Assembly (NCBI RefSeq): GCF_001667505.1
Contig: NZ_LZHZ01000018.1
Coordinates: forward strand, 124,001-188,000
Reading direction: 5' to 3'
Length of the DNA: 64,000 nucleotides
Source: Mycobacterium sp. ACS1612
Lineage (GTDB): Bacteria > Actinomycetota > Actinomycetes > Mycobacteriales > Mycobacteriaceae
Numbering within the stretch: position 1 is the stretch's first letter; each line of letters begins with the position of its first letter. The position numbers were made by a program, and so were the translations under genes. Below are positions 54,600-64,000 of the stretch, one piece after another. The notes beneath the pieces were generated by a model. The model ran no database searches. It saw only the letters and a program-made list of their open reading frames with translations, and had not been told where the DNA came from.

Positions 54600-57500
54600 G
54601 CACGATCGGCGGACCCCGTCCGCCGCAGCCACCGCCGTTCAACAAGGTGCCGCCGCGGCGCTACCCGCCTCGGGCCCCTGCCTACCCACCGCCGCGCAGG
54701 CCACCACCGCAACGGTTGCCGCGCGGGCCCGCCCCGCGGCGGCGGGCAGGCCGCCCCGAGCTGTCCGACGCCGCAGTGGTGTCCCGGTCGTGGGGCATGG
54801 CGTTCGCGACGCTGGTCAGCCGCATCACCGGCTTCACCCGCATCGTGCTGTTGGCCGCGATCCTCGGTGCGGCGCTGTCGTCGGCGTTCTCGGTGGCCAA
54901 CCAGCTGCCCAACCTGATCGCTGCGCTGGTGCTCGAGGCGACGTTCACGGCGATCTTCGTCCCCGTACTGGCCCGCGCCGAGCGCGACGACCCCGACGGC
55001 GGCACCGCTTTCGTGCGGCGACTGGTCACGCTGGCCACCGCGCTGCTGGTGGTCGTCACCGTCCTGTCCGTGGCTGCCGCCCCGCTACTGGTCCGGCTGA
55101 TGCTGGGCAGCGACCCTCAAGTCAACCGGTCGCTGACGACGGCGTTTGCCTACCTGTTGCTGCCGCAGGTGCTGTTCTACGGGTTGTCGTCAGTGTTCAT
55201 GGCGATTCTGAACACCCGCAACGTGTTTGGGCCGCCTGCGTGGGCGCCGGTGGTCAACAACGTCGTGGCGATCGCCACGCTGGGCCTGTACGTCCTTGTG
55301 CCCGGCGAACTTTCGCTGGATCCCGTCGAGATGGGCAACGCCAAGTTGCTGGTGCTCGGCATCGGCACGACGCTCGGGGTGTTCGCGCAGACGGCCGTGC
55401 TGTTGGTGGCCATCCGGCAGGAACGCATCAGCCTGCGTCCGCTGTGGGGCATCGACGCCCGGCTCAAGAAGTTCGGCACCATGGCCTCGGCCATGGTGCT
55501 GTACGTGCTGATCAGCCAGATCGGCTTGATCGTCGGCAACCAGATCGCCAGTGAGGCAGCGGCTTCCGGCCCGGCCATCTACAACTACACCTGGCTGGTG
55601 CTGATGCTGCCGTTCGGCATGATCGGCGTGACCGTGCTTACCGTGGTGATGCCCCGGTTGAGCCGCAACGCCGCCGCCGACGACGTCCCCGCCGTGCTGG
55701 CCGACCTGTCGCTGGCCACCCGGCTCACGATGGTGACCCTGATCCCGATCGTCGCCATCATGACCGTCGGCGGACCCGCGATCGGCACCGCGTTGTTCGC
55801 CTACGGCAACTTCGGTGAGACCGACGCCGGGTATCTCGGCGTGGCGATCACCTTGAGCGCGTTCACGTTGATCCCGTATGCCCTTGTGCTGCTTCAACTT
55901 CGGGTGTTCTACGCCCGTGAGCAACCGTGGACGCCGATCGTGTTGATCGTCGTGATCACCACGGTGAAGATCGTGGCGTCGCTGCTGGCCCCCTACCTGA
56001 CCGACGACCGCGAACTGGTGGCCGGCTATTTGGGCCTGGCCAATGGGCTGGGCTTCTTGGCCGGTGCGACGGTCGGCTACTTCCTGTTGCGTGCCAGCCT
56101 GCATCCGCCCGGCGGCCGGTTGATCAGCGTCGCGGTGGCGCGGACCATCCTGGTCACGATCACCGCGTCGTTGGTCGCCGGTCTGATCGCGCATATCGTC
56201 GATCAGCTGCTCGGGCTCGAATCGCTGACCCGCAACTGGGGCGGCGGCGGATCGCTGCTGCGGTTGACGGTGCTCGGCGTGATCATGGTGCCGATCATCG
56301 TCGGCGTCATGTTGGCCGCCCGGGTGCCCGACGCGCAGGCCGCGCTGGCGGCCGTTCGACGCCGCCTCGGCAGGGGCGGCGGGCCCGCACCTCGGGGCCA
56401 GGGCGGCGTAGCCGCACCGCGGGTCGCCCCGGCCGACCGGCCACGCCCAAGTGGCCCCCTCACGTACGCTGATCAGAGGAATTCGTTCGCGTCACGCCAT
56501 CGTCAGTTCCCGGCTGCGGCCCGGCGCGAACCTCCGGCCGACGTTGCCGGTGACTGGCTCAGGAAGGGACCCGCGGTGACCGACGACCAAGCGACCGGCG
56601 CCGCCGCCGGTTCTGACGGCACCGCCACGACGAAGATCCCCCGCCCGCCGGCCCCGGATTCAGGGTCGGCCGAAGACTTCGCGCCGGACGTGCCCGCCGA
56701 TCCGACCGAAACCCGGGCACACGACGTGCCCGAGGCGAACGGCACGGCGCCGATGCCGACATCCGGTCGCCCGCCCGCCGACTACGGCGGCGATCCCACC
56801 CGCGAGGCCATGTCGTTCGCTCCCCCGCGGGAACCCGCGATCGAATCCGCGACCTCCGACGAGGACGTCCACCTGATTCCCGGCGCGTCCATCGCCGGCG
56901 GTCGGTACCGGCTGTTGGTGTTTCACGGCGGCCCGCCGAACCTGCAGTTCTGGCAGGCGCTCGACACCGCACTGGACCGGCAGGTGGCCCTGACGTTCGT
57001 CGACCCCGATGCCACGCTGGCCGACGACCAGTTGCAGGAGATCCTGTCGCGGACGATGAAGCTGAGCCGGCTGGACATGCCAGGCGTCGCGCGCGTGCTC
57101 GACGTCACGAGCACCGGGTCCGGCGGTCTGGTGGTCTCGGAGTGGATCCGCGGCGGATCGCTGGCGGAGGTCGCCGAGACGTCGCCGTCGCCGATCGGCG
57201 GGGCGCGTGCGATCCAGTCGCTGGCCGCCGCGGCCGAGGCAGCACACCGGTCCGGTGTCGCGCTGTCGATCGACCATCCCAGCCGGATCCGGGTCAGCAT
57301 CGAGGGCGACGTGGCGCTGGCCTTCCCCGCGACGCTGCCCGACGCGACTCCCGAGGACGACATCCGCGGCATCGGCGCCGCGCTCTACGCGCTGCTGGTG
57401 AACCGCTGGCCGCTGGCCGAGTCCGGGGTCCGCAGCGGCTTGGCGAAGGCCGACGTCGACGCCGCGGGCCAACCCGTCGAACCGCGCGCGGTCGACCGCG

Positions 57501-58339
57501 ACATCCCGTTCCAGATCTCTGCGGCGGCGGCACGCGCGGTACAGGACGGCGGCGGCATCCGCAGCGCGCCGACCCTGTTGAACCTTCTTCAGCAGGCCAC
57601 CGCTGTGGCTGACCGCACCGAACTGATCGAACCGGTCGACGAGCCCACCGCCTCACCACCGGCCCGCTATCGTGGCGCCCCCGCCGACGACCCGGAGTCC
57701 GCACGGCGTCGTCGCAAGGGACTGCTGATCGGGCTGGGCGTCGGCGGCGCCATCATCGTCGTCGCGTTGGTGGTGCTGGCGTCGGTGTTGAGCCGGATAT
57801 TCGGCGACGTCGGCGGCGGTCTCGGCGGCGACCAACTGGGCCTCAACGCGCCGACCACCTCGGCACAGGCCGACGGCGCCTCCACCGGCAGCGTCGTGAA
57901 ACCCGTTCGGGTGACGGTGTTTTCGCCGGAGGGCGAGGCCGACGCACCCGATCAGGCTGGACTGGCCATCGACGGCAACTCGGCGACGGCCTGGCCGATC
58001 GACACCTACACCGACCCGGTTCCGTTCCCGAACTTCAAGAACGGCGTCGGGCTGATGCTGCAACTGCCGCAACCCACCAAGCTCGGCGAGGTCACCATCG
58101 ACCTGGACAGTACGGGCACCGCGGTGCAGATCCGCGCGTCCCAGACGCCTACACCCGCGTCGCTGGACGACACCACGGTGCTGGTGGGAGCCACCACGCT
58201 CAAGCCCGGGTCGAACACGATCAAGGTGGACAACCCGACGGCGACCTCCAACGTGCTGGTCTGGGTGTCGACGCTGGGCCAGGTCGACGGCAAGAGCCGC
58301 TCGGACATCGCCGAGATCACGCTCAAAGCCGCGTCCTAG
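54596..58339 (+). CDS. murJ: Lipid II flippase MurJ (MviN) with pseudokinase and extracytoplasmic domain
   Basis: This 1247-residue protein moves the peptidoglycan precursor lipid II across the membrane. It has a proline-rich N-terminus, a MurJ domain of about 14 helices (about 60-570), a protein-kinase-like domain (about 755-1010) that lacks the HRD and DFG catalytic residues, a transmembrane helix near 1042-1065, and an outer C-terminal beta domain (about 1100-1247). In M. tuberculosis the pseudokinase, when phosphorylated by PknB, recruits FhaA to slow cell-wall synthesis. The GTG overlaps the upstream stop (GTGA). Confidence 0.95.
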   Translation: MSTIGGPRPPQPPPFNKVPPRRYPPRAPAYPPPRRPPPQRLPRGPAPRRRAGRPELSDAAVVSRSWGMAFATLVSRITGFTRIVLLAAILGAALSSAFSVANQLPNLIAALVLEATFTAIFVPVLARAERDDPDGGTAFVRRLVTLATALLVVVTVLSVAAAPLLVRLMLGSDPQVNRSLTTAFAYLLLPQVLFYGLSSVFMAILNTRNVFGPPAWAPVVNNVVAIATLGLYVLVPGELSLDPVEMGNAKLLVLGIGTTLGVFAQTAVLLVAIRQERISLRPLWGIDARLKKFGTMASAMVLYVLISQIGLIVGNQIASEAAASGPAIYNYTWLVLMLPFGMIGVTVLTVVMPRLSRNAAADDVPAVLADLSLATRLTMVTLIPIVAIMTVGGPAIGTALFAYGNFGETDAGYLGVAITLSAFTLIPYALVLLQLRVFYAREQPWTPIVLIVVITTVKIVASLLAPYLTDDRELVAGYLGLANGLGFLAGATVGYFLLRASLHPPGGRLISVAVARTILVTITASLVAGLIAHIVDQLLGLESLTRNWGGGGSLLRLTVLGVIMVPIIVGVMLAARVPDAQAALAAVRRRLGRGGGPAPRGQGGVAAPRVAPADRPRPSGPLTYADQRNSFASRHRQFPAAARREPPADVAGDWLRKGPAVTDDQATGAAAGSDGTATTKIPRPPAPDSGSAEDFAPDVPADPTETRAHDVPEANGTAPMPTSGRPPADYGGDPTREAMSFAPPREPAIESATSDEDVHLIPGASIAGGRYRLLVFHGGPPNLQFWQALDTALDRQVALTFVDPDATLADDQLQEILSRTMKLSRLDMPGVARVLDVTSTGSGGLVVSEWIRGGSLAEVAETSPSPIGGARAIQSLAAAAEAAHRSGVALSIDHPSRIRVSIEGDVALAFPATLPDATPEDDIRGIGAALYALLVNRWPLAESGVRSGLAKADVDAAGQPVEPRAVDRDIPFQISAAAARAVQDGGGIRSAPTLLNLLQQATAVADRTELIEPVDEPTASPPARYRGAPADDPESARRRRKGLLIGLGVGGAIIVVALVVLASVLSRIFGDVGGGLGGDQLGLNAPTTSAQADGASTGSVVKPVRVTVFSPEGEADAPDQAGLAIDGNSATAWPIDTYTDPVPFPNFKNGVGLMLQLPQPTKLGEVTIDLDSTGTAVQIRASQTPTPASLDDTTVLVGATTLKPGSNTIKVDNPTATSNVLVWVSTLGQVDGKSRSDIAEITLKAAS

Positions 58340-58403
58340 CGTTCATCCCCAGCCCGCCAAACTTGTGTCCGGAGCGACCTCCGGCGCCGTTTAGTGTTCG
58401 GCT

Positions 58404-58970
58404 GTGGGGAGTGTTGGGGGAATCGACCGGTCGGACAAGGAATTGCTGGCGGCGCATATCGCCGGCGACCGCTACGCGTTCGAGGAGCTGTTCTACCGGC
58501 ACCACCGCCAGTTGTACCGGCTGGCACAGATGACCAGCCGGGATCCCGAGGACGCCGCCGACGCGCTGCAGGACGCGATGCTCAAGGCGCACCGCAGCGC
58601 ACCGTCCTTCCGGCACGACTCCGCCGTCGGCAGCTGGTTGTACCGCATCGTGCTGAACGCCTGCCTGGACCGGTTGCGCCGCAACAGGACTCACGCCGCG
58701 GTGACGTTGGATACCGATGCCTGCCACACCGGGGACCCGACACCGCGGGTGGACACCACGATCGTGATCGAGCGTGCGCTGATGCGGCTGCCGCTGGAGC
58801 AACGCGCAGCCGTCGTTGCGGTCGACATGCAGGGCTACTCGGTGGCCGAAACCGCACGCATGCTCGGCATCGCCGAAGGCACCGTGAAGAGCCGATGTTC
58901 GCGGGGCAGGGCGAAGCTGGCCGAGACGCTCGCTTACCTACGGAACCGGGACGGCCACGCCACCGTCTAA
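58404..58970 (+). CDS. sigM: ECF sigma factor SigM
   Basis: The 188-residue protein has sigma region 2 (YAFEELFYRHHRQLYRLA...DALQDAMLKAHR) and region 4 (LPLEQRAAVVAVDMQGYSVAETARMLGIAEGTVKSRCSRGRAKLAE). SigM in mycobacteria directs late-growth and secreted-protein genes. TAGTGT at 58392-58397 ends six bases before the GTG, consistent with a leaderless mRNA. The probable anti-sigma gene follows, as in M. tuberculosis. Confidence 0.94.
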   Translation: MGSVGGIDRSDKELLAAHIAGDRYAFEELFYRHHRQLYRLAQMTSRDPEDAADALQDAMLKAHRSAPSFRHDSAVGSWLYRIVLNACLDRLRRNRTHAAVTLDTDACHTGDPTPRVDTTIVIERALMRLPLEQRAAVVAVDMQGYSVAETARMLGIAEGTVKSRCSRGRAKLAETLAYLRNRDGHATV

Positions 58971-59027
58971 CCGTGCGTGGTGGAGACTGGCTTGCGTCAG
59001 GGCGGGACACAACCGGCGGGGGCAGCG

Positions 59028-59750
59028 ATGGACGACGACGCGGGCCGCGACCAGGCGCCGCTCACCCTCCAGGTGCTGGCCGACCTGCAGGCCGGCCTCC
59101 TCGACGACGACACCGCCGCCGCACTACGTAGGCGGATCCGCGACGACCCGGACGCCGCGGCCATGCTGGCCTCGCTGGACAAGGTTCGCGCCGCCCTCGC
59201 CGACTTGGGCCGCGACGCCGCCTCGGCGCCCGAGGTGCCCGCCGCAGTGACGGCCCGTATCGGGGCCGCGCTGCGCGCACAGCGGGACGCCCCGGCCCAT
59301 TCGGCCCGGCAGGCGCCGCGGTGGCAGCTCGTCGCGCTGGTGACCGGGGTCGGCGCGGCGCTCGTCGGCGCCGCCGTCGGTGCACTGATGTTGACGCGCC
59401 CGCCCGCCCCCACATGGTCGATGGGGCCGACGGCCGAACGCATCACGGTGTCGCGGCCTGCCACCGAACTGCCGCTGCCCACCTCGCAGATCACCGCGCT
59501 GCTGACCCAGGCCCCGGACTGGGGCCCCCTCGCCGACCCCGGCAGGAGGGCGGCCTGTCTGTCGGAACTGGGCTACGCCGCCACCACCCCGGTGCTGGGC
59601 GCGCGGCCCGTCGACATGGACGGCCGACCGGGAATTTTGATGCTGCTGCCTGCCCATTCACCCGGCACGGTGCTGGCGCTGGTCGTCGCGCCCGATTGCA
59701 CCGCCGGGCACACCGGGCTGCTGGCCAACACCCTGCTCGCGCGGCCGTAA
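59028..59750 (+). CDS. rsmA: Probable anti-sigma-M factor (RsmA/Rv3912-like)
   Basis: The 240-residue protein has a short cytoplasmic N-terminal part (LTLQVLADLQAGLLDDDTAAALRRRI), one membrane helix (about 100-125) and an extracytoplasmic domain with two cysteines. No HxxxCxxC zinc motif is present, so it is not a ZAS-type anti-sigma factor. Position directly after sigM gives the function. The ATG fits the M. tuberculosis N-terminus better than a GTG 17 codons upstream. Confidence 0.82.
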   Translation: MDDDAGRDQAPLTLQVLADLQAGLLDDDTAAALRRRIRDDPDAAAMLASLDKVRAALADLGRDAASAPEVPAAVTARIGAALRAQRDAPAHSARQAPRWQLVALVTGVGAALVGAAVGALMLTRPPAPTWSMGPTAERITVSRPATELPLPTSQITALLTQAPDWGPLADPGRRAACLSELGYAATTPVLGARPVDMDGRPGILMLLPAHSPGTVLALVVAPDCTAGHTGLLANTLLARP

Positions 59751-59768
59751 TCTGTCCTGCAAGCCGCG

Positions 59769-59798
59769 GGGAACACCGGGGCATACGCTGGTGTTTAT
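59769..59798 (+). promoter_or_regulatory. SigH-type promoter of trxB-trxC
   Basis: GGGAAC (59769-59774) is followed after 18 bases by GTT (59793-59795), which fits the SigH consensus GGAAC-N16-18-GTT of mycobacteria. It lies about 35 bases upstream of the trxB start codon. The trxB2-trxC pair of M. tuberculosis is under SigH control in the oxidative and heat stress response. Confidence 0.7.
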
Positions 59799-59832
59799 AC
59801 CCGTGCCGACGTGATACGGCAGAAAGGTTCGC

Positions 59833-60809
<977 letters not shown>

Positions 60810-60813
<4 letters not shown>

Positions 60814-61145
60814 CCGAGAAGACGTCCGCCACCGTCGCCGTAACCGACGACTCGTTCTCCGAGGACGTGCTGACCAGCAGCACGCCTGTGCTCGTCGACT
60901 TCTGGGCCACCTGGTGCGGACCGTGCAAGATGGTCGCTCCGGTGCTCGAGGAGATCGCGAACGAGAAGGCAGGCGCGCTCAAGGTGGCCAAGATCGACGT
61001 CGACGCCAATCCGGCCACCGCCCGCGACTTCCAGGTGGTCTCGATCCCGACGATGATCTTGTTCAAGGACGGCGCTCCGGTGAAGCGGATCGTCGGCGCG
61101 AAAGGCAAGGCCGCGCTGCTGCGCGAGCTCGCTGACGTGGTCTAA
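60810..61145 (+). CDS. trxC: Thioredoxin
   Basis: The 111-residue protein has the active site WCGPC ([16 protein letters not shown]) and the cis-proline segment [11 protein letters not shown]. It is translationally coupled to trxB by an ATGA overlap. The pair supplies reducing power for peroxiredoxins, ribonucleotide reductase and repair of oxidised proteins. Confidence 0.97.
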
Positions 61146-61294
61146 CGCCCCGATTTGCGGGCCTGACACCCCGCCTGGGGTTTTCTCAAAAGCAGGTTTA
61201 GTCTGCGACAATGCTGCCTAGCCTGTCTTTGCTTCGTCAGCACGTTTCGGGCTGACATACACCGGTCGGAGGGCAGCCGGGGAAGGGTCGAGGG

Positions 61295-62491
61295 ATGTCG
61301 AGTCTGCGTCGCGGTGATCGCGGGGGTGCGGTCACCGAGATCCGGGCAGCTCTTGCGGCGTTGGGCATGGTCGAGAACCCCGACGAGGACCTGACCACCG
61401 GTAGGCACGTCGCGCTCGAGGTGTTCGATGACGACCTCGACCATGCCGTGCGCGCCTTCCAACAGCACCGCGGACTGCTCGTCGACGGCATCGTCGGCGA
61501 AGCGACTTTCCGTGCGCTGAAAGAAGCTTCATACCGATTGGGTGCCCGCACCCTCAATCACCAATTCGGTGCACCGATGTACGGCGACGACGTCGCGACG
61601 CTCCAGGCCCGGTTGCAGGACCTGGGCTTCTACACCGGGCTGGTCGACGGCCACTTCGGCCTGCAGACGCACAACGCGCTGATGTCGTATCAGCGTGAAT
61701 ACGGCCTCTACCCCGACGGCATCTGTGGCCCAGAAACATTGCGCTCCTTGTACTTTCTCGGTTCACGCGTCACGGGCGGCTCGCCGCACGCCATCCGCGA
61801 GGAGGAGCTGGTTCGCCGCTCCGGACCGCGGTTGTCGGGCAAGCGGATCATCATCGATCCAGGCCGTGGCGGCAGCGATCACGGCCTCATCATGAACGGT
61901 CCGGGTGGACCGATCAGCGAAGCAGACATCCTGTGGGACTTGGCAAGTCGGCTCGAAGGCCGGATGACCGCCATCGGCATGGAGACCTTCCTGTCGCGGC
62001 CGGTGAACCGCGCCCCCTCCGACGTGGAGCGGGCAGCGACGGCCAACACCGTCGGCGCTGACATGATGATCAGCCTGCGCTGCGCCACCCAGGCCAGCCC
62101 GAATGCCAACGGCGTCGCATCCTTCCATTTCGGTAATTCGCACGGTTCGGTGTCCACCATCGGTCGGATGCTGGCCGATTTCATTCAGCGAGAAGTGGTG
62201 GCGCGCACCGGCTTACGCGACTGCCGCACCCACGGCCGGACCTGGGATCTGCTGCGGCTGACCCGGATGCCCACCGTGCAGGTGGACGTCGGCTACATCA
62301 GCAATCCGCGCGACCGTGCGATGCTGGTACAGGCGCAGGCCCGCGACGCGCTCGCAGAAGGTATCCTCGCCGCGGTCAAGCGGCTGTATCTGCTCGGCAA
62401 GAACGACCGCCCCACCGGCACTTTCACGTTCGCCGAACTGCTGGCCCACGAATTGTCGGTCGAGCAGGCAGGCCGCGTCAGCCCCAGCTGA
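61295..62491 (+). CDS. cwlM: CwlM, regulator of peptidoglycan precursor synthesis
   Basis: The 398-residue protein looks like an amidase with two N-terminal peptidoglycan-binding modules (about 10-75 and 90-155) and an amidase_3 domain (about 185-365). The zinc site is altered: the expected DPGHGG reads DPGRGG, so the ligand histidine is arginine. This agrees with the known role of CwlM as a cytoplasmic regulator that activates MurA when phosphorylated by PknB. No signal peptide is present. Confidence 0.93.
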   Translation: MSSLRRGDRGGAVTEIRAALAALGMVENPDEDLTTGRHVALEVFDDDLDHAVRAFQQHRGLLVDGIVGEATFRALKEASYRLGARTLNHQFGAPMYGDDVATLQARLQDLGFYTGLVDGHFGLQTHNALMSYQREYGLYPDGICGPETLRSLYFLGSRVTGGSPHAIREEELVRRSGPRLSGKRIIIDPGRGGSDHGLIMNGPGGPISEADILWDLASRLEGRMTAIGMETFLSRPVNRAPSDVERAATANTVGADMMISLRCATQASPNANGVASFHFGNSHGSVSTIGRMLADFIQREVVARTGLRDCRTHGRTWDLLRLTRMPTVQVDVGYISNPRDRAMLVQAQARDALAEGILAAVKRLYLLGKNDRPTGTFTFAELLAHELSVEQAGRVSPS

Positions 62492-62494
62492 TCC

Positions 62495-63313
62495 CTAGAT
62501 GCAGGGACCGGCGCCTGCGCCGACGGGCTGCTGCAACTGTGCCGACTCCAGCAGCCGCTCCAGCGCCGCCTCGACGTCGGCCTTCCAGCCCAGCCCCTGC
62601 TCGAGTTCCAGCCGAAGCCGCGGGAAGTAGCGGTGATGGCTGACGACGACGAAGCCCGCGTCTTGCAGCAGATCAGCATCCAGCACGCATTGCTCCACTG
62701 AGCAGTCGCCGAGCACCTCGACGACGGGGCGCAACTCCGGCGACACCGCCCGGGGATCCGACAGTTCGGTCACCTCGGCGGTGTGCCCGAACGCCTCGAG
62801 AGCGCGCACGCCGCGGCGAACCAGGTCTTCCACCACCGAGGCGATGAGGTGACGCGACAAGCCGTCGGCGTCCTGACCGGATTCGACGCCGAGCGAGGTG
62901 AGCAGCACCGCATCGGCACTCACCGGGCCGGTCGGGAAAAGTCGCGCACGCGGCACCGCGCGCGGCGGCGCGTAGAACACGTAGCCCAGGCACGGGCTGT
63001 CCTCGAGCGGCAGGGGCATGTCCTGGTCCGGGTCGTCGACCTCGCTGTCGCGGCAGTGCACGGCCAGCTGACCGCACGACCCCCACTCCAGCATGACCAT
63101 CGACAGCCACGCTTCCTTCTCGAACTCGGGGTCGCTGAGGTGGTCGTCGGCCCTCAGAGCCGATTGATCGGCGACGTCTCGCCTCGGAGCCGGTTGGTCG
63201 GCGACGTCTCGCCTCAGGGTCGACGGATCCACCTCCCAGTACACGCATCGGCGTGCGTGCTTGGGCAGCTGCTCGAACGCTTCGAGCCGCAGGGGCGTGA
63301 TTCGCGCTGCCAC
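62495..63313 (-). CDS. GNAT-like protein (Rv3916c-like)
   Basis: The 272-residue protein has an N-terminal PLRLEAFEQLPKHARRCVYWEVDP and an acetyltransferase-like core (CLGYVFYAPPRAVPRARLFPTGPVSADAVLLTSLGV). No catalytic motif is certain. Residues near 34-53 repeat RRDVADQ twice, caused by a tandem DNA repeat. It is convergent with cwlM, three bases apart, and downstream of parB on the same strand. GGGGAG precedes the GTG. The role is unknown. Confidence 0.8.
   Translation of the reverse strand: MAARITPLRLEAFEQLPKHARRCVYWEVDPSTLRRDVADQPAPRRDVADQSALRADDHLSDPEFEKEAWLSMVMLEWGSCGQLAVHCRDSEVDDPDQDMPLPLEDSPCLGYVFYAPPRAVPRARLFPTGPVSADAVLLTSLGVESGQDADGLSRHLIASVVEDLVRRGVRALEAFGHTAEVTELSDPRAVSPELRPVVEVLGDCSVEQCVLDADLLQDAGFVVVSHHRYFPRLRLELEQGLGWKADVEAALERLLESAQLQQPVGAGAGPCI
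63154..63213. repeat. 30-bp tandem duplication inside the Rv3916c-like gene
   Basis: Two adjacent 30-base units (63154-63183 and 63184-63213) differ at about three positions (AGAGCCGATTGATCGG against GGAGCCGGTTGGTCGG) and share GCGACGTCTCGCC. They add ten residues in frame and look like a recent slippage or duplication. Confidence 0.85.
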
Positions 63314-63498
63314 TAAACTCCCCGAGTTCTACGCGGTGCTGACTTGCTCGGCTGCCACTCCAGGATAGAAGCCCGCGGCGTCGGCGGCCTCTTTTCGCCG
63401 GGTTCGTTCACCGGCTACCGTCGTCGGCTCGAATCGCGTTGTTGCACATGACTTTTCCTTCGGGGGCGGCGATCCGGCCAGCGGCGGCCGCGGTCGGT

Positions 63499-63518
63499 GT
63501 CACAGTGACGTAATTACG
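63499..63518. promoter_or_regulatory. Adjacent palindromes between parB and the GNAT-like gene
   Basis: GTCAC-A-GTGAC (63499-63509) is followed at once by the perfect palindrome CGTAATTACG (63509-63518), 13 bases beyond the parB stop. The 217-base gap 63314-63530 holds no gene. These may be a terminator-like element for parB or a binding site for the next gene's promoter. Neither matches the mycobacterial parS sequence. Confidence 0.35.
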
Positions 63519-63530
63519 CCGTGTGATGGG

Positions 63531-64000
63531 TCAGCGGTTGGTCGAGTTCATCAGGTCGACAATCCGCTGCAAATCCTCGACGGAGCCGAACTCGACCACG
63601 ATCTTGCCCTTGCGTTTGCCGAGACTGACCGTGACGCGGGTGTCGAACGCCGTCGACAGCTTTTCGGCAACGTCCTGCAGGCCGGGCATCTGAATCGGCT
63701 TGCGGCGCGGAGCGGTCGGCGTGGGAGCGGCCTCGCGGTTCGCCAGCGTGACCGCCTCCTCGGTTGCCCGCACGGACAACCCCTCGGCGACGATGCGGGC
63801 CGCCAGTTCCTCCTGCTGCTCCGGCCCGCCTTCGAGCGACAGCAACGCGCGGGCGTGTCCGGCGGAAAGCACGCCGGCGGCCACCCGGCGCTGCACCGCG
63901 ATGGGCAGCCGGAGCAGGCGGATCATGTTGGAGATCAGCGGCCGGGACCGGCCGATGCGGGCGGCGAGTTCGTCATGCGTGACGCCGAACTCGTCGAGCA
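63531..64000 (-). CDS. parB: Chromosome-partitioning protein ParB (partial, C-terminal part)
   Basis: ParB binds parS sites near oriC and works with ParA to segregate new origins. The visible part holds the end of the central domain with the DNA-binding helix-turn-helix ([26 protein letters not shown]), [17 protein letters not shown], and the C-terminal dimerisation domain with [25 protein letters not shown]. The N-terminal part with the CTP-binding GERR motif lies beyond the right edge. Frame and orientation fit the conserved parA-parB operon next to the origin. Confidence 0.96.
   Translation of the reverse strand, partial: LDEFGVTHDELAARIGRSRPLISNMIRLLRLPIAVQRRVAAGVLSAGHARALLSLEGGPEQQEELAARIVAEGLSVRATEEAVTLANREAAPTPTAPRRKPIQMPGLQDVAEKLSTAFDTRVTVSLGKRKGKIVVEFGSVEDLQRIVDLMNSTNR

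Overview
This window looks like the chromosome of a rapid-growing mycobacterium (Mycolicibacterium type). It is GC-rich, start codons are often GTG, and many genes have a TANNNT -10 hexamer ending about 6 or 7 bases before the start codon, as in leaderless mycobacterial mRNAs. Gene content and order match the origin-proximal block of that group: dnaB, rplI, rpsR, ssb and rpsF at the left, a ponA1/ino1/leuS block in the middle, and pcnA, mutT4, murJ, sigM, trxB, trxC, cwlM and parB at the right. parB runs off the right edge, so oriC and dnaA are expected a few kilobases beyond it. Identifications come from reading motifs and from memory of the Mycobacterium tuberculosis gene order; no database search was run.

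Left end (1-5.3 kb): dnaB carries a 143-residue mini-intein in its P-loop with the residues of a class 3 intein. The other usual mycobacterial DnaB intein site (the H4 site) is empty. Directly downstream of dnaB lies a detached, frameshifted LAGLIDADG intein that resembles the H4-site intein of M. tuberculosis DnaB. Upstream of dnaB are a near-consensus LexA (SOS) box and three DnaA-box-like motifs. The ribosomal operon rpsF-ssb-rpsR-rplI follows and ends at a strong hairpin.

Phosphonate island (6.5-18.1 kb): one tightly overlapping minus-strand operon encodes uptake (PhnD, PhnC and a doubled PhnE), a GntR regulator (PhnF), the C-P lyase set PhnG-PhnH-PhnI, a PhnJ-PhnK fusion, PhnL and PhnM, then an inositol-monophosphatase-like phosphatase and an HD-domain protein resembling the oxygenase PhnZ. 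PhnP and PhnN are not present. A cyclase fused to an alpha/beta hydrolase converges on the end of this operon and overlaps it.

Middle (18.3-46 kb): a GT87 glycosyltransferase and the class A penicillin-binding protein PonA1, a PadR regulator with inositol-1-phosphate synthase, a group of hydrolases, a PhoX-like phosphatase, an F420-type oxidoreductase, a GntR and a MarR regulator, a polar amino-acid ABC transporter, glucosylglycerate hydrolase, leuS, a secreted proline-rich antigen, a YqgE protein and a major-facilitator transporter.

Right end (46-64 kb): a large cyclase-ATPase-repeat regulator, a calcium-repeat-like acidic protein, and the cell-envelope and redox block pcnA / mutT4 - DUF6049 - murJ(MviN) / sigM - anti-sigma / trxB - trxC / cwlM / GNAT-like protein / parB. 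MurJ with its pseudokinase and CwlM are both peptidoglycan-precursor control points. The thioredoxin pair sits behind a SigH-type promoter.
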